A stretch of 64,000 bases of DNA from Batillaria attramentaria (GCA_018292915.2 JACVVK020000372.1:7501-71500); one strand, 5' to 3'. Shown: positions 43,453 through 55,301, counted from the first letter of the stretch. The notes: generated by a model from the sequence alone, not told the origin. Program-made: numbers and translations.

Positions 43453-44997
43453 TTCACCAGACAGCCGTAAAAACACACGATAATACTCGTTTCGTAGCGC
43501 GTACTGGGACCCCTAAAAAGAAAGAATAAAAAAAGTTGTTTCCTTCCCGATCAAGAACTTGCTCATAAAGGCCCAAAAGTTCTGCATGAAATGGCCGTAA
43601 ATGGCAGAAGCAACAAGGGCATCATCCTGACCACGTAATTACAATCATGGCCGATGTCCGTGTATCTTCAAACGAGATCGTTACTGTAACATGGGGGGCA
43701 CAGAGAGTCATGTCCGCGGAGAGTTTTGGCTCAAAATCGATGAGGCGAGGCGGGAGGGGGGGGGGGGGCAGCCTAACGCAGACACTGTGAAATCGGTCGG
43801 TAGGCCATGCAGCCACAAAGAACCGACCAGATCCTGCACCTAGCGTGCCAAAACTTCCCGACAACCAGCTCTCGCGCGCACGGAAAAAGAGTTTCGATAA
43901 TCCCCGCCGATTGTCACTATCACCGGGCAGGATGTGTAAGCCAAGCTTAACTGTGTTTCCGACGGGGACAGCTTAATCTGATCCATCACAGATGAAAGCT
44001 ATTACTCGCGATGTTTGTGGCGTGCGCTGGGTGAATTTTGTAAGATCGGCGAGACGGTTTGCCGGAAAACTGTTTCAAAAGTTTGAAAAGAGAAAATGCA
44101 GTGAGTGGGGTCAGGTGTCTCGTCTCATCGGAAAAGGACAAGACTTTTAAACGATAGTTTGTTGTGTAGTCGCCAAACGACAGTTACTCACGTCTGCTCC
44201 TTGAGGACCTAGGACTTTTAATCGCGAAAGGATCATGAATTTTCAGACATCGATCTTTGTCGTTAAAAGCGGAAGTCCGGCAGAGACAAAGGTCCGGTTA
44301 CTTTTGTCCAATCACAAGCAGAAAATCACCGAGGTGACCAACCACAACCAAATACAACTTTACAAGGAACGCACACATAGTTGTTTAAAAACTTAAAAAT
44401 CGTAGTCAGAACACAAAAACTCCGTTATCCAAAAAAGTTACTGTTATCCAATCGCACGCCCGCAATCGCCCAAGTAGCCAATCACGTTTTGCCAGGTGAA
44501 TGCGACCTCACACAGAACTTACAGAAACTTTTCTTAAAAAAAAAAAAACAACAACTTTAAAAGCTTCGATCGTGTCCCACACAACCAGACAATCCACTAA
44601 CGACACCAAGAAAAGGTTTTTCACTGGAAGTGATTGTTTGCTTCCAGCGGTCCGTCCCACAGGGAGATGCAATCACAGATCCAGAGTGTTTGGCACGTGG
44701 TCAGTGTTGTCCACAAACCAGTTCATCAATTCAGCCCGGGAAGGCTCCCAGTCGAGCCGAGCTCTGTGTGGGAACTTTGGATGATGTCACACTGTCTGGA
44801 TAAAGGCCCGCTTTGACCCTGCACACATTGATAGGTCAGACAAGTGATCGGTTACCAGGTCGACGGACGTACAGACAGGGGAGGTAAATCAGCCAGTCAA
44901 CACAGAGCCTGACTGATGCAATTTACACCACTATCTGGAAAATAAACTTGTGATGGGACCCCCCCCCTCCTCCCCTTCCCCCACCCCTCAAGAAACG
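43453..44997. other. No gene recognised
   Basis: Apparently unique DNA with C/G-rich tract at 43755-43769 and poly(A) at 44536-44548. A minus frame of about 38 codons near 44665-44780 (RLDWEPSRAELMNWFVDN) looks protein-like but has no splice support. Confidence 0.35.
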
Positions 44998-45180
44998 GGA
45001 CAAATGTCACCAAACCACTTTGGAGAAAACTGATGGACAGGGTGGGTGGGAGGGCAACTGTACCGACTTTGAGATTTTATCCTTATCCGGTCCTTCAACA
45101 CCTAATACAACTTTTGTGAAAGTCTCAAGACTGAACGCTATTAACAAGCATATAAGACACACACGCTGCACAGGCATGAT

Positions 45181-45339
45181 GTCCCGCTGCAAGTCCCGTC
45201 TAAAAGCCCATCTCTTTCGGGAAGCGTTTTAGTGGTCTGTCCAAATCGTGTGTGTGTGTGTGTGTGGGGGGGGGGGGTGAGGGATGGGTTGGGGTGGGAT
45301 GGTCTGGGGTTCAGTACATATTGTAGTTGTTTTGTTTTT

Positions 45340-45410
<71 letters not shown>

Positions 45411-45500
45411 ATCGCCTACAGCTCGTATAGGATAGGCGCTCAAAAAATCGTCACTATTATTATTATTGTTATCATTATTATCATCAATATTATTATTCAC
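45181..45500 (+). mobile_element. CR1/L2-like LINE 3-prime end
   Basis: Begins in frame with CKSRLKAHLFREAF and a stop at 45229, the usual last residues of CR1/L2-type polymerases. The 3-prime UTR holds poly(G) and long (TG)n (45338-45408). It ends with the stem cgcctacagctcgtat/ggataggcgctc and (ATT)n at 45455-45495. Confidence 0.8.
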
Positions 45501-45572
45501 ATGCCACACATTACCCGCCACTTTTCAATAGCAAGTTTTTAACAAATACATCCCAGGCCTACACCACGCTAC

Positions 45573-45623
45573 AGTGATGGGGCAGCGAGAAAAAGGCCAG
45601 CACAAATATTTGGCCCCAGCCAT
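45573..45623 (-). mobile_element. SINE-A internal fragment
   Basis: The minus strand gives ggctggggccaaatatttgt, gctggcctttttctcgctgc and cccatc, only 51 bp. GCTACAG lies on both sides, a possible 7 bp duplication. The (ACCC)n tail is absent, unlike other truncated copies. Confidence 0.8.
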
Positions 45624-45780
45624 GCTACAGAAAAGAAAGGAGAAAAAAAAAACCGAAAGCAGCTTATTTTCTGCATTTTTCAGTGGTACCGATAACTTCA
45701 TAGACCCCAAATCACCCTTTGTCGCCGTTTTGTGGAAGCCTATTACACTCGTGCAGCGTATTCGACCTAACTCAGAATAA

Positions 45781-45891
45781 GTGTGCCAGAAATCAAATCA
45801 ATTTTCCCAGGTTCGGGAAATAAATTCTTCTTTGAACTTCAGGCTCACTCTGTGTAGACAGAGGATTTTGTTGTTGTTATTGTTGCATATC

Positions 45892-45938
<47 letters not shown>

Positions 45939-46582
45939 CGTGCGTGTGCGTGTTTGTGCGTGCCTGCGTGCGCGCGCAACAGAAAATGCACAGTCATATG
46001 ATTAAAACTGGAGCTGAAAGAGGCGGTAAATTACGACTCTGCACTTTTTGTCTGCCATGAGTTCTCTGCCTCTTAATCTTAAAAGATATGTATAGGATTC
46101 TTTTTGTACGAATGCACGAGTGACAAGCTCTTGTAAAGCCGTGTGTTTAATCGGCTAGGGCTGAAAGGCGCTCGCGGCAAGACGAAACAGAAAAGAAAAG
46201 CCGCACCGCTCGCTTTCTGTTTTGTCTGTTTGGAAACATTCCCTCTTAACTTTCGCTACTATCGCTAAGATCGTTTCTCAAGTTCTCTTTGGCCGTGCCA
46301 AACTTAGAGTTTACCGTTTATTTATTGTAAGATGTGCGTTGTTCTCACTGTCGATGGAAACCGCGCAACACAAATTTTACACGAATGCTCTAAGTGCAGA
46401 TCACTCTTACGAAGGCATGCCCTTACCTCCCTTCTCTTGACATCACTAATTGGAGCGCCACCGGCGAGGAAATTACTGACATGGTATTGGCACCGTAGTT
46501 AAACGTGCCTATTCCAATAGTCTACAAGATTACTCGGCTTCAGAGCAGACACATGCGCTTGGGAGTTCGCTCGAAATAGGTT
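45781..46582. other. No gene recognised; (TG)n
   Basis: (TG)n with GTGC variants at 45893-45975. The rest is apparently unique. Confidence 0.45.
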
Positions 46583-46760
46583 ACCTTAAAGCCCCTTGTT
46601 TTAAGATTTTAGGCTCGCAGGTGTTTCTTTTAAGTGGTGTCTAACCTCACACCACTGTGACACATACAGATACATAATCAGACAGGCTTGCGTTCAGTTG
46701 ATTGAAGTAGCCGGCGACAGTGTGGTGACAACACTCGAGCTGGAGCTGCGGACAAAGGGA
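46583..46760 (+). repeat. Dispersed repeat R6, uninterrupted copy
   Basis: Matches the two flanks of 6175-6580, giving the pre-insertion arrangement. Confidence 0.6.
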
Positions 46761-46885
46761 ACATGGTGGCAACCGTCACTCTGAAGGGAGAGCTTAGTTT
46801 TCCGCGTTTGCCATTAGACAAAGATAAAACGGCATATGAAAAGGAAGAAATATGTACAAAAATATACACGGCCTAGGCGCAGCGA

Positions 46886-46938
<53 letters not shown>

Positions 46939-47343
46939 ACATGATGCGCAGTGAAGCGCCTTCGATGACAAGTTCTCCACAGGCTGTTGTATGCCTGTCA
47001 TACATATTAACGGGGAGCTGACTACCACGGTAAACAATACAACAAGATTCACGAAACGTTTAACTATTAAGAGCCCTAGCCCGACCACTAGACCACTATT
47101 GTTAACACTTTCCGGACGAACAGTCGCATATGTGGATCGTGATTTTTTTTTTTTTTTACAAGATGACTAACAAGATATTTAAGTTTGAAAGTTGAAATTT
47201 CAGTAATAGTTGCATAAATATGTTAGTAAACTACCCTGAACATTTCAAGTCTGTATCTTGGTTGGTGTTGTTGTTGTTGTTTTCTGAACCGCACAAACCC
47301 GTCTACAGGGGATGGCTGAGGAAAACCCGGCCCGTCTTGAATG
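46761..47343. other. No gene recognised; (CA)n
   Basis: (CA)n at 46887-46936 and poly(T) at 47143-47156. No motif. Confidence 0.45.
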
Positions 47344-47520
47344 AGTTAAAAAGAACAAGCCACTGCGCACCAATAGAAGCCACTTCAAGCCACTATTACG
47401 CAAGGCGTGGGCCCTCCCCGCTAGACCCGAGACCGCTGCAAATTGCATAATAGTGGCTTGAAGTGGCGACTAGTGATCTGAAGAGTTCAAGCAAAATTGC
47501 AAGTTTTTTTTTGGTTGCAA
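47344..47520 (+). mobile_element. Foldback MITE M1, best-preserved arms
   Basis: The arm gccacttcaagccactatta (47382-47401 region) is matched by its inverse, taatagtggcttgaagtggc, near 47448-47467. The loop includes the cgctagacccgagaccgctg block. Inner arms pair over about 25 bp with one mismatch. Confidence 0.88.
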
Positions 47521-48021
47521 AAAAAAAAAAAAAAGTTACCAGGAGCAGAATAGCGAGGTAACAATACACGTTGCAGCAAATTCGACTTGTCAAGAGCAGC
47601 TGATCTGGGACCCCAAGGTCCTGAGAATGCCAGTCAGTGGAACTGAGGGGAAGAGTGTGTCAGGGGTTTTTGTCGTTCTTTTTATAGCGCCAGTTCTGTG
47701 GTTCTTAATCTAGTGTTTCGGATATCAGGAGGAACAAACTCATCAGGTCCGCAGCAGGAAGGGTTCCCGTAGGTGTGCTAAACGATGTGACAACTTGAGG
47801 TGTCGGGGTCATAACTAACTCTCTCTCTCTCTCTCTCTCTCTCTCAACTGTATAATACCTGGCATTATATATTTTTCTAGCGTTAAGAAAAAGACAGTTG
47901 CTCAGCTGAGTTGATATACTTTATTTTGCACTTTGGTTATTTCATGTACAAGTATTGATGTGAATAAGAATGTCTGGATGTCACTCTCAACTTTGAATGG
48001 GCCTAAGGCCTATCAATAAAC

Positions 48022-48087
<66 letters not shown>

Positions 48088-48504
48088 CACACACAGACAC
48101 AGACACAGACACACACACACACACACACACTCTTCATGACTGTTTACAGCAGGTGCACAACAACACCTGCTTTCATCGCTTGCCGCGCCATTAGGTGAAA
48201 ACAATCTCTAGCCAAAAGCTAGCCGAGTCATGACTTGGGACGGAAGCGAAAATAGTAACAAGAAGAGTGGTTTCACGCGGCAAGCATTTGTCTCTGATTT
48301 ACATGTGCTTGCACGTGCAGTAACTTCTGGAATTTCAATTTGAATTTTTTGTTTGTTTGTGTGCTGTGCTTGTTTGTTTCTTGTTGAAGAAGAAGACGAA
48401 GAAGGAAAACACAATTTTTTTAATGCAGTGGATATATTGACCTGCATGTCTACGCTCAAATAATCTAATACTCTTTCTCTCTCTCTCTCTTTCTCTCTCT
48501 CTTT
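47521..48504. other. No gene recognised; microsatellites
   Basis: (CT)n at 47820-47845, (CT)n(CA)n with (GACACA)n at 48024-48130 and (CT)n at 48474-48504. A GAA-rich patch lies near 48386-48402. Confidence 0.5.
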
Positions 48505-48927
48505 CCTACCTAGGTCGGCTCCTACCCAGAGCGGGTGTGCTATGGACCCAATGGGGGAGGCTGTTGCCACACAGCCGAGTTTCACCCACTTCACGGGTGC
48601 GACTTTGGGGGTGCTTCCCTTGGTATGACACGTCTTATGATGTGGATGATTACACGGCCGGCACCGCAGATGCCGTAGTTCCCGAGCCTGGTTAATGCCG
48701 GGATATTTATGACAGGAAGCGTGGAATGCGGCCCTGTCCCGCTGTCCCAAATCACACGGACCTCCATAGCATCATCTTGCCATCATCCTCATCTCCATCA
48801 TCATGCGAAATAAAAAAAAAACTGTCCCAGCTTCCGAGCCCTCCGTGGATTCTACCCATTACCTGGGAGGAACACCACTGGAACTGGCAAAGAGTTGGGG
48901 CAGCAAAAAAAAAAAAAAAAAAAAAAA
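48505..48927 (+). mobile_element. SINE-D, 5-prime truncated, poly(A) tail
   Basis: Matches 50636-51003: ggaggctgttgccacacagc, ttggtatgacacgtcttatg, taatgccgggatatttatga, gcggccctgtcccgc, ccattacctgggaggaacac and ggcaaagagtt. Ends in about 23 A residues. The head is replaced by (CT)n. Confidence 0.88.
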
Positions 48928-50423
48928 TCAGTGTGGATGGTATGACCATCACAATACAGTCAGTATCATGTGAAATCGTAAAAAAAGCCCCCCCCCCCAC
49001 CCCCCACACAATTATTCATTTGAGAGATGTTACCATAATATTTTTTCTTCTTTCAATCTAATTTCATTTATTTTAATACTTTGTTTTATCGTCAACCTCT
49101 TGTTCTATTATTAAGCAAATAATTATATCCGCCAATGAACCATGATATGAACCTCCATAACATACGAATTCAGCATCCCATTCTCATTCTTTCCGACTCC
49201 AAATTCTCTCCAAGTTTTTTTTTTTTTAAAGTTGTAGTCATTAAGTGAACGACAGCATCCATTTGCCGAACAACGAAAACAATCTATTATTCCTCAGCTG
49301 GGAGTGTCTTTCGAAATAAGTGAAAACTGTTCTGCTTTGTTTTTGTTTTACTTCTTTTCTTCTTTCTCTTTTTCTTTTCTCTCTACACTCTTTCTTGGGA
49401 GTTTCACCAGCCTCCCACACATATTCTATTTTGTACTTGTACAGAAAGGGAAAAATCAACATTTGCCGAGGGGAAGGAAAGAAAGGAAAAAGTGTAACAA
49501 GGACACATCGCCGTTGTTGAGTGTTTCTAAAAAAAAAAACAAAAAAACTCTACTCTTCACCGCCGAGGATAAGAAAACGATCTCAATGTGCGCCACTTTC
49601 ACGCCTCGCCGAAAGGGAACTGCACTCTGGAGTCTAAATTGCGGACCGGACAGAGTGATGCCCCTTGGCGATTTCTGCTTCGAGGAAAGCGGGTGAACTT
49701 TGCAAGCCATTCGACCGGCGGAGGCTTACGCGATGAATTTCATTCATTAAAGATTTCGGATCAGAAGATAAAGGAACGGGCGCTGGCAGAACTGACTGTT
49801 TTAGCTCTTGAAACAGATCGGCAGTAACTTCAACCAAGCAACAAATTCTTGAAGTGTGAAAAAAAAAGCTGGTGAAAATTGTTCGAAAAAAAAAAAAAAA
49901 AAAGAAGAAGAAGATAAAAAAAAAAAAACCCCGTCTCAGGGTATTTATCAAGTGTCCCACATTTTCTTGAACAATTTGGTTTTCACCCGACTGAAACTTG
50001 AATATGAACTTGAATATGAACAGGGGAAAACTGCCCACACTCGCTGTGGCGCCTAGTCCGTCAGGCCTAATGAGTCTCGGTTCAAAATCACCCGAGCTCT
50101 CACACGTTCTCGGGCAAAAACGTGATCTGTCAACCACGGTATTCAGCCAGTTGCACCACACCCAGTAAATTAGAAAGCTTGTTTAAACACCTTGATAGTA
50201 CCTGAGATTACTTTGCCCTGGAGGTAACCGCGCAAAGGTGTGACCATAAGTGCGAAAGCGTTGAAGACTAAATAGTTTACCCTGGTTCCCAGATGTAAAA
50301 ACACGACAAACAACACCCACTTGTCTTCCGACAATTCTGTTCAATGTCTGGAGAAAATAATGGAACGTAAAGTTTGGAACTTAAAATTTTCCTACCTTAG
50401 AATTGGCACCTCCCAAACAGTTA
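48928..50423. other. No gene recognised
   Basis: Includes a C-rich tract at 48988-49010, poly(T) near 49216, poly(A) at 49887-49927 and a tRNA-like remnant on minus at about 50085-50165 (gattttgaacc as box B-like). Frames of 130-175 codons overlap each other and show no motif. Confidence 0.4.
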
Positions 50424-51140
50424 AAAGAAACGTTTCGAACAAATGTTTTAACTATGGCGCCAGTTCGCTTCCCAAACACTATCTTAGAGCTCTGTAACCT
50501 TTGTTTTCCTTTGTGTGCAAGTTGCATGTCAAGAATGTGATTCACCGGGCCCCCGGCCCGTAGTGTAGTGGTTAGCACTTCGGACCATGGACCGGGAGAC
50601 AGAGTTCGAGTCCCAGTCGAGGCAAGCGGGATTTTTCCTACCTAAGTCGGCTCCTAACCAGAGCGGGGGAGGCTGTTGCCACACAGCCGGGATTCACCTA
50701 CTTCACGGATGCGACTTTGAGGGGCGCTTCTTGGTATGACACGTCTTATGATTACACGGCCGGCACCTGGTTCAGGCCTGGTTAATGCCGGGATATTTAT
50801 GACAGGGAGTGTGGAATGCGGCCCTGTCCCGCAGTCCAAAACCACACGGACCTCCACCTTACCATCATCCTCATCTCCATCATCATGCATAATAAAACTT
50901 GCCCCAACTTCCGAGCTCTCCGTGGATTCCACCCATTACCTGGGAGGAACACCACTGGAACTGGCAAAGAGTTTGGGCAGAAAAAAAAAGAGAAAGAAAA
51001 AGAATGTGCTTCGAAGAAAGCGTTTCGAATACAAATTGCAACGATGGCGCCAGTTACAGCTGCCCCGACACTGTCTATAGAGGTCTCTGATCTGTATTTT
51101 CTTTTGTGTGCAAGCTGGTTGTCACGTGACAAGAATCTGT
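50424..51140. repeat. Tandem pair of about 130 bp units separated by a SINE-D
   Basis: Flanks 50424-50541 and 51000-51140 share gtttcgaa-acaaat, atggcgccagtt, cactrtct, agag-tct and tttcttttgtgtgcaag. Each unit begins or ends with aagaatgtg or aagaatctg. The SINE sits at the unit junction. Confidence 0.7.
50546..50999 (+). mobile_element. SINE-D, full length with poly(A)-type tail
   Basis: Head cccggcccgtagtgtagtgg with box A-like tagtgtagtggttagcac and box B-like gagttcgagtcccagt, then a body of about 370 bp and an A-rich tail at 50980-50999. AAGAATGTGATTC (50531-50543) and AAGAATGTGCTTC (51000-51012) are the target duplication with one difference. Confidence 0.88.
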
Positions 51141-51669
51141 AGCATCAGAACGACCGATGGTATACCTCCTTGGTATATAGTGTGGTCGATCAGTGGGCGT
51201 GCATGCTGACTCTTGCCTCAGCAAAAACGGCCCACAGAAGGGTATACGTAACATGTAGCCCACAGGGCCTGTAGCCACGCCCTCCGATTCCCCATGGCAA
51301 CCCATCTGATTTCTTTCTGCCGTGCAGTGGCACAACACTGTAAGTCCCTGGCGTCATTTCATGGAAAAAGGGCTGATTTCAGGATGAAAAACATTGTTGT
51401 AATGGTCTTTTTTCCACAAAATGACGTCATGGATTTACTGTGTTTTGTCATTACACATGTGATTTGTCTGTCGGAGTATTTGTGTGCTGTGACTGGCTGC
51501 ACTGATTGGCAGAATCTGGCTGCATGTCAGTTTCGCACCATGGATAAGTGGTATTATGCTTTTATGTCGTTTTTCTATTTATATTCATTATCATTCCATT
51601 GCATGGAAAATTCGGGTTGCAACGAGTCTGCACGTGGTTTTTGACTCGATTTGGAAAAGACAAAATCCA
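51141..51669. other. Nothing recognised
   Basis: Apparently unique DNA. The 116-codon frame at 51294 has no motif. Confidence 0.4.
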
Positions 51670-51752
51670 ACCAAATTCCTGGCGAACAGGGATTTGAAAC
51701 AGGCAGCTCAGGAACCGCTCGGATACCTTAACCACTAGACCCAATCCCCTGT
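51670..51752 (-). mobile_element. tRNA-like SINE head, same type as 30753-30825
   Basis: The minus strand has a box A-like gggtctagtggttaaggtat and box B-like gtttcaaatccctg. The body beyond is not recognised. Confidence 0.55.
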
Positions 51753-51794
51753 CATCCTAAGTAGTTCCGGTCGACCTGTGAGTTCGCAAACGTT

Positions 51795-52478
51795 TAATCC
51801 GTGTCTCTAACCATTTCTATACGTTCAGTGGTAAAGCCCCCTTGGTGTGTCCCATGCCACGAGCCTTTTACAGTTGAACACTTTTTAATCTCGTGTACGG
51901 ATCTCACTGAGATCGGTGCCAAACATTACTGTGCAGACTCAGTGAGGGTGCTGTTCAGGGATGTCCCCCCTGACAGCATCTTCAGTTTCCTGAAAGAGTC
52001 TAACCTATTTTATAAAATATAGTCCTTCTATAACCCTTTCAGCCCTGAAGGAATCTCAACAGCGATAACGCTCTCTGCCTGGGAGTTTTTCAAGTGTGCT
52101 AGATCTAAAGCTGGGCTCTTGCATACAAAACCCTATTTCTCACGAAGTATTGTATTCATCCTGTAGGGGAATCTTCCACTGTGCAGAGCGTATGAAAGTT
52201 GGTCACATGCACGCATAATTATTATTGTTAGGGTCTTCGAGACTGTAGGTGATACGGTGGCAGGGCTGAAAGTGTTCAAGCACAATCTGTGGTATTGTTT
52301 TTAGTCCTGAAGAAATTAATCTTGTACGGGATCTCATTAATTTTTTAAGCTGCACAGATTTATATTTACATCCTGTTTTATCGCGTGCCTTTTATTTTTA
52401 TTGACCTGGCAGAGAAAGACTTAGCTGAGCCGCGAAATAGTCTCCGTTGCTCGCGCGGCGTAAAGCCCTAAATAACTA
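51795..52478 (+). mobile_element. I/Nimb-like LINE 3-prime end
   Basis: The frame ending at 52022 reads WCVPCHEPFTVEHFLISCTD, then VRVLFRDV and SFLKESNLFYKI stop. The C-x2-C-x7-H-x4-C motif and this ending are typical of I/Nimb-type LINEs. The UTR of about 450 bp ends in gtaaagccctaaataactaa and TAACTGACTAAC repeats. Confidence 0.8.
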
Positions 52479-52489
52479 ACTGACTAACT

Positions 52490-53075
52490 CAGTGGCAAAG
52501 TGTTAAGCCTCGCCAAGTTAAATCGTTTTTGGTCGGTAATGTCGTTGTTTGCCTAACGTAAGCCGCTAACAGACCTGATGTATCAGCTTGGAAGAGTTAA
52601 CTTTAACGTTTTCCTTAACATTTCTTTAATATCAGTGCAAATTGTAATGTCTGGCCAGGAGACTTTTTTTTCTTCTTGGGTTAATGTTGTTGTTTGCCTC
52701 AGCCGCAAACGGCAACATGCGTAATCTACCGTGTTAGCTTGGACACGTTTGAACTCATTTCCATTTAACATTTCTCTAATTTCAGTGGCAAAGAGTAATG
52801 CCTGGACGAGAATCGGTTTTTGTTTCGCCTTCTTTCTTTTAAAGTTAATGTTGTTGTTGTTTGCCCAAGCCGCAAACAGCGACACGCTTAATCAGCCGTG
52901 TGGGCTTGCTAAAGTTAACTCGTTCTTCGTTAACACAGCTTTCATTTCCGTGGCAAAGTGTGATGCTTGTCCAAAAAACAAAAAAAAAAAACAAAAACAA
53001 AAAACAACAACAAAAAACGGGTTGGGATGTTTATGTTGCTGTTTGCCCTTGGGAGCCGTGAACGCGCTCAGCCAA
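52490..53075. repeat. Tandem satellite S6, four units of 145-165 bp
   Basis: cagtggcaaagtgt-like words occur at 52490, 52633, 52783 and 52947. Each unit is followed by tgcctgg/cctcgcc, a T-rich stretch, taatgttgttgtttgcc, a cgcaaac-g block and a gttaact/tttgaact block with taacatttc. It begins at the LINE tail. Confidence 0.8.
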
Positions 53076-53784
53076 CCGTAGACGGTGTCTGGCGTCACAT
53101 TCTTCCGGCAAACACTCAACATCTTCGCTTTTGAAAATGGAGGAATCGGCGCAGTTACTGCTCTCGTGATATTTTTTTTCCACACTTCCAGTACTGCTCA
53201 AAATCAGAGGCACTCGGAAAATATCTGTCTGAATACTCTAGCTGGAAACCGCGATCTTTCAAACCAACTATACTTAGAGCATTTTATTAGGATTTATGTC
53301 TCACACATGACACACGTCATAACTCATAAACATGCACATAAATCACACGTACAACTTTGTAAGGTGGGTTATTCCTCATTTGAAAGATGGTGAAAATACA
53401 ACCTGTCGTCATAACTCTTTTTTTAATAGCACTTATCAGGCCCAGAAAAGCAATTATAACTCGCGCAGAGACGTAAAGGTTTTACGTAGATGTGAGCGTT
53501 GCGTTTTGCAGACTTTAACATCAAGGTTCTTCGCCTGAGGAGCCCTCAGACCCCACTAACATCGCAGATAAAGTTTTCCTTACGTTTAATTATATCTCTA
53601 GGGTGGAATTGCCAACCGGGTTCAATGACTCTATCTTGTAGAATAAACAGAAGACGGGTGCAACCCCAGGCCGCGAACTGATGAGGTTGCCCAGATCCTG
53701 TTTGTCTTCAAGTTCCAACTCTTACGTTTCTTTTGCTGCTGCTGTAAACGACACTCTTCCCTAAACCAGCTGGGGTGATGTGAA
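53076..53784. other. Nothing recognised
   Basis: Apparently unique DNA. The 102-codon frame at 53085 has no motif. Confidence 0.4.
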
Positions 53785-53949
53785 CCGGGGCGTCACGTTG
53801 GAGAAGTGGTAACGTCTCTTGCCAACAAATGAGAGGTCGTGGGTTCCAGTCCCAACAGGGGCATAAGATTTTTTCACCTCTAACATCGTTCATTCTGAGC
53901 GGTTGTCAGGAGTTCTTTCCGAGGACTCCAGCTTCCTCTCTCTCTGCTG
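53785..53949 (+). mobile_element. tRNA-like SINE, SINE-B-like head
   Basis: Box A-like gttggagaagtggtaacg and box B-like gggttccagtcccaac, then cattctgagcggttgtcagg and gaggactccagcttcctc. These match the start of the SINE-B body (ttcgggccgaccgtc and tattccggcttcctc). It is broken at R3. Confidence 0.6.
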
Positions 53950-54129
53950 GTCACAGAACATAATTTAAATGAGGCAGGCAAGGGAGTAAGAGGTCCTGCA
54001 CTATTAAATGACTTTTTCCCTATGACTTTTCCCTTCTCCCTGTGTTTTTGCGAGTTGCTAAAATACCACTTGACCCCATATTTTTGGTTTAGGTGAAAAG
54101 AGGGATGTTTGATGTGCAGAAAATGGGAG
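53950..54129 (+). repeat. Dispersed repeat R3, copy 2
   Basis: Matches 32740-32910 with small indels. Joined directly to the SINE-like element on its left. Confidence 0.8.
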
Positions 54130-54413
54130 ATTACTGAGAGATGGGGTGGAGCGCATATGGGCTTTACCATCTTGACCCGAACTGAACAGACATGAAATTG
54201 CTTCTTGAGGACATTGACTGGGTTCAGGTCGAAGGACACAAACACACAGGGCCTCAAAAGGCCTATATATTTCCTATTAGCCTCCGGCACCATAGTCACC
54301 CCTAAAATGCTTCAATCTAGAAACAACTACTACCATGAACAGACCATTCAAAAGCACGCACCTGACAGGGGTTTAAAAAAATTGAATGTCTCCTCTGCGC
54401 TCAGGCCCCACTG

Positions 54414-54695
54414 GAGTAATGCACGTCTACTTTCTCTTTGGGCCAGAGAGGCAGTTCACACAAATCCGCTTGCCTCACTTGTGTCCGACCTCTGTGCAAA
54501 ACGCCCCATCTTCACTGGCAGCTTGCCTCTTTTTGTGACCGCCTGGCATGCAACTTAACCTGCATAGTAAAAAAAAATCACGAAAATCACGCTTTTTCGT
54601 GACAAGAAAAATCAGTACAGATCAGCACACTCGCCAAACAGGGTACCTCAAATAAACACCAAGCATGACCCCACGGTCAGTTAATGTGCTTACGC
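54414..54695 (+). repeat. Dispersed repeat R4, copy 2
   Basis: Matches 16344-16614 over its length, with the same Cys-rich short frame. A TTAA lies near the right end (54681-54684). If this is a piggyBac relic that could be informative, but no terminal repeat is seen. Confidence 0.65.
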
Positions 54696-54716
54696 CTCAC
54701 GGCCTTCTCTGATCCA

Positions 54717-54888
54717 GGGAAGCCGGGGTGGTCGAATGGTAGAGCGTTGGACTTCTAATGCTCGGGTCTTGAGTTCGATCCCCGCTGGGGCCAAATATTT
54801 GTGCTGGCTTTTTCATCGTTGCCCCGTCTTTGATATCACCCTATGTGGTGGAAAAGGACGTTAAACCCCCAAATACCCACCCACCCAT
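54717..54888 (+). mobile_element. SINE-A, full length with 14 bp target duplication
   Basis: Head ggaagccggggtggtcgaat, intact box A and B, body, ggacgttaaacccccaaata and an ACCC tail. CCTTCTCTGATCCA lies at 54703-54716 and 54889-54902 without mismatch. A 172 bp element. Confidence 0.97.
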
Positions 54889-55301
54889 CCTTCTCTGATC
54901 CAACCCTCTTCCTCCACAAAAGGAAACCCTGCTTATAAAATTCATACAACGATATCTGTGACAAGCGAGGTGCTAAAGAAATATTGCAAACCATACGTTT
55001 TTGTCAGGGTTGTGTCCACGTTGCGTGCAGCAGCAAGCAGCAAGCCGATCGTAAAAACAGTGCATCCAGTGTGACAGAGCGGGTTAGCGAACCCAAAGTG
55101 GTGTTTCAGATAAACATCTGAACTCCTAGCTGGCACTGAGAGTTGCAAGTGCGTAATGATCAGTTATAGAGAAATGGTGATAAACCAGCGGTCAGCGAGT
55201 TTGAAACAGGAGGGGATACATCAGGTGCAAGTTATGATTTGAAACAAGAAAGCTTCCTAGACCAAAAAAAAAAAAAAAAAAAAGCCGTGTCGTGAATGCA
55301 G

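Larger units (their letters stand above)
44998..45780 (+). repeat. Dispersed repeat R1, copy broken twice
   Basis: Matches 1194-1650 in three blocks: 44998-45180, about 45500-45572 and about 45624-45780. It is broken first by a LINE 3-prime end (45181-45500) and second by a SINE-A fragment (45573-45623). The intact copy proves both are insertions. Confidence 0.75.

Noticed and set aside
44665..44780. Minus-strand peptide RLDWEPSRAELMNWFVDN as an exon
   Set aside because: Looks protein-like, but it is under 40 codons, has no ATG and I see no convincing acceptor or family. Left as a note.
54717..54795. True tRNA gene
   Set aside because: Box A and B are present, but the sequence is the head of a dispersed SINE with a shared body and tail, and the acceptor stem does not pair well. 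The same applies to 21806, 34752, 50546 and 59148.
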